Assembly: GCA_963827735.1 (NCBI GenBank)
Contig: CAWHBO010000003.1
Coordinates: forward strand, 186,001-250,000
Direction: 5' to 3'
Source of the DNA: CAWHBO01 sp963827735
Lineage (GTDB): Bacteria; Patescibacteriota; Patescibacteriia; Patescibacteriales; UBA12075
DNA length: 64,000 nucleotides
In this document: piece by piece, positions 33,301 through 45,300 of the stretch
Numbering within the stretch: the stretch's first letter is position 1
How the letters are laid out: each line of letters begins with the position of its first letter
Made by a program: the position numbers and the translations under genes
The notes under the pieces: model-generated
The model's input: only the letters and a program-made list of their open reading frames with translations
What the model was told of the DNA's origin: nothing
The model's database searches: none

Positions 33301-36300
33301 TGTTAGACTTGGCATCGCCGCCGGTGTTCTCAATCTGGATCCTGACCGCGAAACGCTCTCCGATATACAAATTGGGCAAAGTCGTGGACGCCGCTACCGG
33401 GAAGGTGTTGGAATTGACGTTCGTACCGTCATCGTCTTCCAAGCGGAATGATGATTGATTGATGGAAGACAAGGCGCTCGTGGTGGTTGACACTTCCGCC
33501 GTGGCGCTCGCTCTGTTGCCGGCCAAATCATACGCCCAGATGTTAAACACATACTGAGTGGAAGAAGCCAGTCCGGTGACCGTGGTATATGACGCTCCGC
33601 CGTAAGTCTTGCTCGCAAGATGAGCATCATTGGCTTGCGTCCAAGGCGTATTGGCCTCTGTAACGCCGGACGAGCCGGCCTTATAAAAGATCTTATACTC
33701 GCTGAAACTCTGTTCATTCGTGGCGCTGCCGAACTGCAAGGTGATGCTGGAACTGTTGATGGAAAAAGCCGTCAGATTGCCGGGAGCGGAGGGCGCGTAA
33801 TCATCCACGTAAAAATTCGGCTGGGCCGCGTTAAAGGCCGACCAAGCGGAGCAGACCGCCAGGTTATCGCAAGCGATCACCTGCCATTTGTAGCCGATGG
33901 TGGAGCTGGCAAGAGCGGTGATGGTGGCAGTGGCCGTAAACGGCACGACGCTGTAATCCCCCATGGAACTGGACGCGATCTGCCAAATTTTGCTGGCGCA
34001 GGCGGTCCAAGCGGTGGTGGAAGCGCAGGCGTTGAAAGCGGATTCGGTTGTGCCGGTGGCAAGCGTATCGGTGTTGGCAACGAGATTAAGATAAAGCTTG
34101 ACGCCGCCATAAGTGTCAGGATCAACGGCACTGGCGCGGAATTTGACGGAGGTTTCGTTGGTCCAAGCTTGATTGGCAATCGTCGTTGTCCCGTTGTTCT
34201 TGAATTGCCCGAGCGCCACTGGAAAATCCGGTTCGGAATTGATTTTGGTATAAGCAAAAGTCGTACACTCATCATCTTTGTCCGCCGCGGCGGAAGTCGT
34301 TACCAGTTCGTTCCACGCCTGATTGCCGCTGTTATAAAACCGGGTGTTGCTCGGATCAAAGAAGACCGCTGAATAATCCACGTCGTCGTTTTGAAAGATG
34401 GCGATGAATTCATATTCATTCGGGTCATTATAAGCGCGGACGCGGGAATAGTTGTTTGCGACCGCCCCCTCAACCGCCGAGGTAGCGGTAAGAGTGTTAA
34501 CCGCGGTGGTGATGACGCTATAAAATGGCGCAATGTTAGAAGCCGTGTTGCCAATCACCACGCCTTTGCCAGGCTTGTAAAAGGATAGGGCAAACGGCTT
34601 CTGCGCGTAATTGATATCGCTATACAAATTATTATTATAAATATTATCGCCGCTCGTGCTGGTTGCCCAAGTGACGGCTGACCCGGCGGTGGTAACTTTA
34701 TAAACATTCAACTGTCCGCCCGTATCGCGCCCGGCGAAGTATGCAATCCCTGCGCTGTTCGGGTCAATGGCGAATTCGCCGTGGACGAAAGCGTTATCCC
34801 AGTTGCCGGGGGCGGTGGCGGGACTTAACTGGGTTGCGCCATAGCTGATGGAATTGGAAGTGCAGTCAAAATACTGGGCAGAGGTATAGCCGTTGGTCGC
34901 GCTGTTGGAAAAATTGATCGCGCCGCGCGTGTTGTTGCTTGGATCAAAGAAGGCGCTACCTGTGAAATTATCCGTGTTGGCCGCATCGGTTGACAGCTCT
35001 CTCCAAGTGGTCCAGGAAGTGCTGGCATAAGTGGCTCCGCCGTGGTAGTACATGCTGCCGGTGTCGGCGTCATCGTCAAAACTCAAAAGCAGATAGTTGT
35101 CTGTCCCGGGGCGGCGGACAAGCTCGCAGGCGTTCATCACGCCCATTTTTCCGGAATCGGCGGTTCCGGGAACTGTACCTTCAGTGGTCCAGCCATTGAC
35201 GCCGTCCCAGGAGAAAGCAACGGCGCCATTTGACGCGTTGTCATTTCTGACAATCATAAATTCCCCTCCGGACAAAGGCGCGATACAACCAGTTATCAAA
35301 TTGTTGTTGACCGCGCTTACCCAAGTCGTGCCAAGCGCGGACACATTGACGAAATCATTGGCGCCGTAACGGTAAACCGCGCCCCACCATTTCTGATTGG
35401 TGCCATCCCAGGTCTTGAACAACAGGCCGATCTTGGCGCCACTGTCGCTTCTGATCGCGCGGATATGACGGATATTCTCGCCGACCCCGGTGATGTTGCC
35501 GCTGTTCTGCTCGCCTCCCCAAGCTGTCCCGTTCCAAACGCGGTAATAGATCGCTCGGTTGTTCCGGGTATAAAACATCGCGCCCGGAGTGGAGATGGCA
35601 GAATTGGTCGTAACTAAAGTGACTGTTGAACTGGCTTTGTGTCCAACGGCGTCATAGGCCCAAATGTTAAAAAAGTAAGTAGTTGCGGGATTGAGATTGT
35701 TGATTGTGAAGTTTGTGGCAGAATTATAGTTTTTGTAGCCCAAACTGGATTCCGTGGAAGAACTGATAAGGGTGTCGCTTTCTGTTACCGGCGAGCTGGT
35801 TGAGTAGAAAACTTTATATTCCGTAAAATTGTCTTCGTCGGTCGCGGTTCCGAAATCAAGAGTGATGTTGCTGGAAGTCTTGCTGTTCAGCGTAAGCTGT
35901 CCGGGCGCCGTGGGAGCGACTGTATCTATCATAAAATTCGGAGTCGCCAGATTGAATTTATCCCAAGCGGTGCAATCATTGTCGTCGTCGCAGGCTATGA
36001 CCTGCCATTTGTAGCCCGTGGCATAGTCCGGATTGTCCGGAATGGTGATGACCAGCATTGATTCATAGTATGACGTTACCGTGGACTCGGTGCTGATGGT
36101 CATAAAATTCGCCACGCTTCTTTGGTTGTTATACGTTGTTCTCATCCAATCGGCCGAGCGAGAGGAGCTGGAAACGCGCAACTCGTCAACGGCGCCGTCA
36201 AAGAACTCTCCCAAGCTTATCGGATTGCTGTTGGCGCTGATGGCCGCGGAAGTCGCGGCTGTCGCTTGGACAATGCCGTCCATGAACAATTTCAATTGGC

Positions 36301-39300
36301 TTGATCCGCCGTTGCGGTCATAAGTCATTGCCACCATATGCCAGCCGGAATTGAGAGTCGTCGTCGCTGTGCTGCTGCCAATGGCGCCTGTGAGTATGGA
36401 GCTATCATTTAAATTTACCTGATAAGCGCTGCCTTTGCCCATGAGGACGATTGAAGGTGTATATGAAATAACAACCAAGCCCGGGTTGCCAGCACTGCCG
36501 GCAGTTGATGGCGTGCCTGCATCTCCTCCTATCCCCGCATTTCCATCATAATCACTATCAGAATTATTACCAGCGTTTTTGTTTGCTCCTGAATAAGTTG
36601 AAGTGGAGAGACCCGTAACATAGCTTGATCCGCCGCCGCCGCCCGCACCTGCACTGTTCGCCGCTCCCGATTCTCCGCCGCCGCCGCCGCCGTAAAATCC
36701 GCCGCCGCCGCCGCCCGCGCCGGCATAGCCGGCTGATATGTTGCCCAAACCGCCTGCGCCGCCGCCGATTGCTCCTGCAGTTCCGCCGCCGCCATCAGCA
36801 CCTTCCGCATTCCGGCCGGCGGCGCCTAAGCCTGCGTAAAGCGAAACACCAGCCGTACCGGCATTGGTACCGGTTCCAGCGGCGCCGCCGCCAACTTGCG
36901 TGCCGGGACCGCCGCCGATTGCAGAAGTTGAATTGGCACCCGCAGTACCGCTCGTTCCGCCGCCTACGCCGCCGTTCGCGCCTTCAGAATAGTCCCTAGC
37001 GGCCGATGCTCCTCCTCCTCCTCCTCCTCCAGCGGCGATCGCTAACGGTGTCGTACTGCGCAAAATACCAGATCTTCCACCACCACCGCCGCCGCCGCCT
37101 GCGGATCCAACGCCTGCAATATAAGAACCTCCGCCCGCGCCGCCCGCAACCAAAACTGTCAAACATTCCCCCGGAACAACATAAAGAGTTGATTGAACAA
37201 ACCCGGCGCCGGCGCCGGCGCCGCCAAAATTTGATCGCATAGTAACAGGATTGCCTAGCGCACCAGCGCCACCGCCACCGCCACCGCCCCAAGATTTGAC
37301 CGTGATGCTCGTCACTCCGGCCGGAACACAGAAAGTCGTGGTTCCGACCGTTGTATATGTTAACTTCTGAGAAGCCGGAACCGTGCCGATCGCGCCATTG
37401 ACCCAAGCCTCCATCGTTACCGAATTGGTCAAACTCAATGAACTTGAATTCGGTATGGAAACATAGTCATTTAAGCCGTCAAAATCCTGGCCCTGATGTA
37501 TCCAAGCAGAAATCTCATTGTTGCCGTTTTGCCCGCCGTGATTGTTATAAAAAGTTGAGTCGCGATGCGCGCCAGCCAGAGTGGCTTCGTCAACGACATT
37601 TTCCGCCAAGTGCCAGACGCCGTGATAATTGGCGTCCCACACTCCGGTTGTTGTGGCCGAATCAGTGATGGCGCCGGTGTTGCCATAGTACAGATACAGA
37701 TCAGTGTTGGTGGTGGAAGAGATGTTGGTCTTAACCCAGGCCGCGAACTGACCGGTGGCGGAGTTATAGTACTCTCTTTCATAATTCAATGTGGAAGTGC
37801 CGGTGGAATCGGTAAAGACGATATCATAACCGTCCGCTCTGGCATTGGCTGCCAAATCCGCATCCGTGGTGCTCGCAAAAACCGGGAAAGAAGTCTGGTT
37901 GGCAGGCACCTGGGATGCGTTGATGGTTATCTTCTTGCGATACAGCCAATTGGAATCGTACCAGCCGGCCGGCAAAGCCGACGAAGTTGTTGCGATCGCC
38001 CAAATCTTTGAAGCACAACTCGCATAGTCGGTGTTATACGCGCAAGTTATCGCCGGGGGCGTCAAGGCGGAAGCGAAGGTGCCGGTGGCTGTAATAAGTT
38101 GGTAGTAAAAGGTCACAAGATCCCCCGCGTCCTGGTCATGAGCGGAGGCTTTGAGCAGGACACTGCTCGTGCTGATCCAGGAACCGTTGAGAATGGCTGT
38201 AATCCCGTCGCTCAAGTACTGGCCGTCGGCGGAAATGTTGACCGGCGCGGCGTTGGTTTTGACATGCAGTTCCGTTGACGAAGTGGCGATGTTACCGTAA
38301 GTGTCATAAGCAAAAATGTTAAAGACATAATCCGTGTTGTGGCTGAGGCCAGTGATTAAAGTTGAAGTGCCGGTTTCATAATTCGCCGCTCCCAGCTGAG
38401 GATCATCGGTCTTGCTCCAAAGCGTATCTGAGGTTGTTACCCCGGAAAGTCCCTGCTTGTAAAAAATCTTATACTCGCTGAAATTGGAGTCAACACTGCT
38501 GGATCCAAAACTTAGCCAGACGCTGTCATAGTTCTTCTGAGCCAATGTCAAGGGCCCGGGCTGAGTCGGGTCAACATTGTCCAGGGTGATCACGCGGGTA
38601 TGCGTTGCCACCTGATCAAAGGTCGTATCATTGACCACCACGCCCAGACAGTACTTGCCGTTGGCGGTCGGCTCATCCACATAGCTTCGCCACTCGGAAA
38701 AAACAAAGTTCTGGCCTGGCGACGTCATGATCCAGCCGGTGGAAGAACCGATCTGATATGGATAAGCGTTATCCACTTTCGGATCGCCGTACGTGGCATA
38801 CGTCTTGGCGTCTGCCGTGTCTATGGTCGGGTCGGAAGAGGTGCCGGAAAAATTGCAGTCTTCTCCCGGCCGATACATGACCTTGGCCCGGAGCGTATCA
38901 TTGTTGTCCGGATCGTCAACCAACAAAGTCAAGCTGACGGTTTTTGACCCGTCAATTTTTTGCCTGGTGCTGACAGTGATAAACCCGGAAGGAGGGTTGA
39001 AGGAAGAGGTGGTCGTACCGTAAACGGCAGTCGTAGCCGTAGCTTTGTTGCCGGCTCGGTCATAAGCCCAGATGTTGAAAACATATGTGGTGCCGGCGGC
39101 GAGACTTAAAACCAAAGTGGAAGTGGCGGTGTTGTAATCCTTAAAGCTTAAGTTGCTGTCAGTCTGCTCGGTATCACTTTCTGTTGGAGTGCTGGTCCCG
39201 ACCTTAACTTTATAAAAAATACGATATTGCAAAAAGTTAGTTTCAACCGTGGACGCGCCGTAAGCCAAGGTGATGGCAGTCGGGGTGGAAGTCGCGAAGG

Positions 39301-42300
39301 TCAAATTGCCAGGAGCGGAAGGCAGTGTGATATCAACATCAAAGTTCGGGGTCGTGGCGTTGAACTGGGTCCAATTGGAACAGGTACTGTCGTCATCGCA
39401 GGTCATCACTTGCCACTTGTAGCCTTCATAGTCAGGCAATCCCACCAAGGTCGTGGTGCCGGTAAACGGAGTCGTTCGGTAATCCCCGGCCGTGCTGGTC
39501 GCCACCCAGACTTTTGCAGCGCATGCCGCATACGTTGTATTGGGAGCGCAAGCCCCTGACGGCACAGTCGTGGCAGTCCGGAAAGAAGCGCTTGAAGATG
39601 CCAATTCAAAATATAAAGTCAGCGCCTCGCTGATGTTGGGGTCGGTCGCCGTCGCCGTCAGCTTGATCGTGTTCTGGTTTACCCAAGAAGAATTGGCAAT
39701 CAGCGCGCCATTGCTTCTGGCTTGCTGGAGTCCGGACGGCGCATTGGGCGCGGTGTTTGCCGGAGCGGTAAGCACGGTCGGATAACTGTCTGATAGATAG
39801 TCATCCAGCTCAACGCCGGTGCTTTTTACCATGCGGAAGCAAAAATCAGTGGAGCTGGTGGCGGAGTTGTTGTAAACCACCCAGTCCCATTCGGCAAAAT
39901 TGCCGTCCGGAATGCCGGCCGGATTGGCCGCCGAGGAATTCGCTTCTTCATAAGATTCGGCCCTGGTTGATGAGATGAGTTGCGCGGCGGACAAGGCGTC
40001 GCCATCAGCCGGAGTCGGGTTGTTGTATCCGCGCCAAGCGGTTGATGCCGCCACGCCCCCGAGATCGGTCCAGGAACTGGAACTGATCGCAGAGCAATCC
40101 GTTCCGCCGGCGAATTGCAATTTGAATGACTGCGTGGAAGTGGCCAGATCGGTGCGAGAAACGCCGATGTTCAGGCGGAGGCGCAAGGCATCACCGAGAT
40201 TGACCCCGCTGATACCGGTGTTTTCCGCGGCCCGGGCGGCGCCCGGAGTTGCCGCATCCGCGTTGTTATACCAGCGCCAATCGTTTTCCGTAAGCTGTGA
40301 AGGCGGCGCGTCCCACTGATAAGTATAAAGGAAAATCGCGTTCATTTTGGCGCCAGCCGTGGCATCGGCCGGATTGTTGTTGGCATAGCATGCCGTGTAA
40401 GACTCTCTGTCTGTAACGGAAAAAGCGCTGGTGACATCTTTATAATACTCCATAAAGCTGTTCATGTCGTCGCTGTGCCCGGAAAAATTGCCGGTCGGAT
40501 TGCAAACGGGGGTTCCGGGCGCGATGTTCATGTCCATCGTAAACCAAGCGCTGGGCATATCGGCATCTGAATCCGTAAACAGAAAACTGCCGAGCAAAGC
40601 GGCCGCGCGCAATGTGAGGGCTCCTCTCATTTCCGGAAAAACGGAATTCGCGATCGTGGCCGTGGCCGCTTGTGAATTGGCTGTCATATCCGGCTGTCCT
40701 CCGTACAAGCTAAGCGAAGACAGATAGCCGCTGGACTCATCAGTGTATAAATATGTGATGACAAGTTCCGCCGATACGCCGCCCATGTTGACCGAACTGT
40801 TCGTGGTGTAGGCCGTTACCGTTTTCGGGTCGCTAGCGTTGGCTTGATTCAATTCCGCGTAATCAGCCAAAGGAATGACGTGAATCACTTTAAAGGCCGG
40901 CTTAACCATTTCCGTACCGGCATTGATGTTATAAACATAATTCCCGGACTGGGCGTTGCTTCCCACTTTTGACGAAACGGTGATGTTGTAAGCGCCGGGC
41001 AGATAGTCATTGCCGATGACCCTGAGCCAAGCTTTTTTGACACTTACAACTCCGGAGCCGGTGCCGTTTTCCGGGAAATACACAGCGGTGCTTAAATTGA
41101 AAACCGAGGAGCTCTGGCCGGTGGTCAGAATCCCGAGTGGAAATGACACGGTTCTGGTTTTTACAGCGGCTGATTTGGACGCGGTATAAGTTTCTTTCAC
41201 TTCCCCTCCCAAAGCGTAGTACGTTGCGGCGCCGGGGCTTGTCAGGTGAACTTCCAGAGTCTGCGTCGCATTTTCCGCGTATCCATAAACATTGTTAAAA
41301 ATCATACCGGGGAAATTTCCCTGTTCGCCGCCATTGCCGGCTTCTTGCACAAAAGCCGCGCTGTTGACGTCAAAAGTCTGAAGATTGACGGTGGTGGACG
41401 CGTCAAAGCTCCCGTGCCCGATGTTTATGCCTTCCAGCTGGAACCATTGCGACAGACTGCTCCCAAGTTCCGGAATGCTCAAGTTGTAATCAAAGGTCGG
41501 ACAATTTGAATTGCGGACGCAGTCATCGCTAGAAGAGGCGCGCCGGCTGCCGGAATCGCCGGCAGTCTTGGATTCCAAAGGATAAACCACCGTGTTGGTG
41601 ATATCGGTCGTGGCGTCATCGTTGTATGCATATGTCACAACCAGCGTCGCTTTTGCGAAGGCGATGGAGTTGGTGGCGATGTTTGTCTGCAGTTTGTATC
41701 CGACCTGGGCTTCCATGTCTCCGCCTTCTCCGGCGTAAGCGGCCAGTTGCGCTTCCGCGGTCACGTCCATAAGAATCCGCGCCTGATTGGTGGAGGTGGC
41801 GTCATAAGCCAGGACCGAAGTGCTGGACGCCAAAACCCGGCCACTGCCCGAGAAAGCGTCTGCCGTACACGGCGCGGCGCAAGTGTCAAAAGCCAATTGG
41901 TACCCCGTATAATTCCCTGAATTCTGATGATAAGCTTCAAATTGCGATTCAAAGACGATATAAGCATTTCTGATCTCCGTTTCTGTTTCAGCCAGCTGGA
42001 GATCAAAAACGGAAAAAGTCTGGGCAGTGTTGGAAAGCTGTCCGGTGGCGCCGTTTCCGGAATACGCGCCCGCCAAGAACTCAACGCTTCGGGCGTGATA
42101 ATTCGGCGCCACAGAAGTGGTGACGATCAATTCGGTTGCGGCCGGAGCCAAGTTGCCGGCCAGATCGTACGCCCAGATGTTGATGACATATTGCGTGTCG
42201 GATTGCAGGCCGGTGATCGTCGTCGTGGCGGTACCATTATAATTCTTAAAATTCATGTCCGCATCAGCGTGGCTTAAGTCGGTTATCTCCGCGCCGGAAA

Positions 42301-45300
42301 TGCCGATCTTATAAAAAATCTTGTAATATGCAAAGTTCGCTTCATCGGTCTGGCCGCCGAAATTCAAGGTGATTGTCGTGGCTGTTGTCGTAGCTAAGCT
42401 CAAATTTCCCGGAGCTCCCGGCATGACCGTATCCACTCTGAAATTGGGGAGCGTGGAATTGAAGTCATCCCAAAAAGAGCAGCCGCCGGCCGCGCCGCAA
42501 GCCAGCACCTGCCATTTGTAACCCAGCGCCATATCAGTGGATGAGCCCCTGTCAGGGATCGTTGCCACATTGACAATGCCTTCATAGGTTGTACCTAAAA
42601 TCGCTTCTTCATCGGCAAAACTGAGGAAGGTGCTGACACTGCTTTGATTGTTGTATTCAGTCAAGACCCAATCTGCAGCATGAGTGACATTGGTCACCCG
42701 AAGTTCGTCCAATTGGCCATTTACTTCGTAGAGGGCAGCTGATCCCATGATCGACCAGACCGTGGCGGAATCGGCCGGAGCCACCTGAGCATTGGGTCCG
42801 GCATCCAAAGCGCCGTTGACGTACAATCTTGAGTTGGCGCCGTCATAGTCAAAAACGATATGATACCACTGACCGGTGTTAAAGGTCGTGGCGGAAGACA
42901 ATTGGCCGGTACCGGCTACGCCGCCCTTGATCTTGTTTCCGCCGGCGGAATGAGCCTCGCTCCATAAAGATTCGCCGCCAAAAGCGTTCTTATCCGTAAG
43001 CAAGGTGTTTTCCGTAACGGTGGTAAAGTTCAGCCAGTACGACCAAGTCCTCCTTTGCCCCGCGCCGGTAGCGCCGTTCATACTGCCGCTTGAAGGGACC
43101 GTCAAGCCGTCTTGATCGCCGTCAAAGCTGATGCTTCTCCCCAGCCACCCGTTGACCAGAGCGGACGGCGCCATGTTGGCGGTCGCCTGGGCATTGTTAG
43201 CATTGGATGTGGAATCTTTGATATCGCCGGCAACTCCCGGTCCGGGATCGTCTTTCATATGATTGACCAGAGTGTAGCCGCTGTTCCAGGTGCCGGTCCG
43301 GTTTTCCTGATTGACAGTCGTGACGGCATTGCCATAGTAAATATATAAATCTTTGTTGGTGGTGGAAGAAATGGCGGTCTCAATCCAAATGACCAGCTGA
43401 CCCGTGCTGGAAGCGTAGAATTCTCTTTCGTAGTCCAGTTTGGTCAGGCCGTCAGAATCAGTGATCAGGATGTCGCCGCCGGTGGACGACGCGACGTGGC
43501 CGCCGAAAGTCGTGTAAGCCAAATCCGGGTCGGTCGTCGTCGCGAGCACGACAAAGCCGGAAGTGGTGGTTGCCACTTGGCTGGCATTGATCGTAATCTT
43601 TTTGCGATAGCCCCAAGCCGTGTCATACCAGACGGTGGTGGAGGCGGAGGTTTTCCAAATTTTGGGAGCACAGCCGCCATAAGCCGCGCCGGTTACGCAA
43701 GTGCTTCCGGGAGCCGTGGTCGCGGTGGAAAAAGTCCCGGTCTCGTCCACCAGTTGGAAGTAAAAATCAAATTTGGAGGTGGTCGCGCCCGGAATCAGGC
43801 TTGCCAAAGCGGATAGATTGATCTCATTCTCATTGGTCCAGCCGTCATTCGGTATGTCCGTAAACAGATCCGCTTTGCGCTGGGCGTTCGCGAGCACTGA
43901 CTCGTTGGGGCCGTTCAAAGTGGTCGTTCCGGGAAGGAGGACGGCCGTGGCCGGCTCTGCCACGCCCGAGTTCAAGGTGATATCGGTTGCGGGATTGGTA
44001 ATCTGGATTTCCACGGTATCGCCGTCAGTTCCGCTGGGATTGAAATCCATAACGACGTAAACGCACATCGCGGCTGTCGTTGAGGCGGTGGTCGTCCCCG
44101 TAAAGACGGCTGTGCCATTGGCGGCGCTGAAGCTGGTGGACGTGGCGCCGAAGCGCGCGTCGGTGCCACTGTAACTTTCGGAAGCGCAGTTGTACGGGGA
44201 GGAAGTATCCAAGTCGTAAAACAGCTTGATGTTACTCAAATCATTCTGCGCGTCCACGGTGCCGTTTTCGGCGATCGTGATGCCAGTGATGTTGTGAGTG
44301 TCAAAATTGTTTGTGAGGACAAATGTTCCGCCGATATACGTGTTATCGGAGTTAAGATCAATCACCGCCGTCTGAGTGCCGATGGCGCTTAAGGTGATGG
44401 CATGGTAAAGAGTGGTGGTGCCGGTGATTGAAACTGTTGTCAGGGGGCCGACAATTCCAGGCCCGGTAATGTCAGTATATGGATTGCTGATGTCAATGTT
44501 TAAAGTTTGATTGGTGGATGCATTCACGCCCACATCCAACGCGGTATAGACGCACATCGCGGCTGTTGTGCTCGCAACAACATTTCCGCTGAACGATGCC
44601 GTACCGTTAGCGGCGCTGAAGCTTGAAGAAGTGGCGCCAAAACGCGTATCACTTGTTGAAAAGCTTTCAGAAGCGCAATCATACGGCGCTGAAATATCAA
44701 GATCGTAGTACAGCTTGATGTTGCTCAAATTATTTTGCGCGTCCACGGTGCCGTTTTCAGTGATCGTGATGCCGGTAACGCTGGAAGTCCCAACAGTTCC
44801 TACCAGAATGAATTTTCCCCCAAGATAGTTATCAGCGCTGGGAATGCCCATGGCTGTTGCTTGCGTGCCGGTGGCGCTGGCGATCAAAATCGGCTTTTCG
44901 GCTTTACTCCAAGCGCAAACCAGCGACCAACGGGATGTTGGACCGGAAACGCTGGCTTGCATCGCCATGTCATAAAAATGCGTACTGGTGTTGACGCCGG
45001 CAATGTTATCCAGCCATAAGACATTGTGGACATCGGTCGTTTCCCAAACCGCATTGCGACCGGTGCTATCGCCAACATCCTGTTCGTCATTCTTAAAGAG
45101 CACTGTTGAATCCTGACGGGCGCGAAGGGCAACTTCATTGTTCTGAGTGCCGGATGTAAAACCGCCGAAATAAAGCGCCACCACATCCCCTCCATTGCTC
45201 AATTGCAGACTGGTTGAAGCGACAGAGTTAAACGCCGGAGTAACGCTGATTGTCCCGGCATTATAACGGCCATCACAGCTGTAATTTTCATAATAATCAA

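Noticed and set aside
36625..37406. Arginine- and cysteine-rich ORFs on both strands
   Set aside because: They are frame shadows of the glycine-rich domain of the giant protein.
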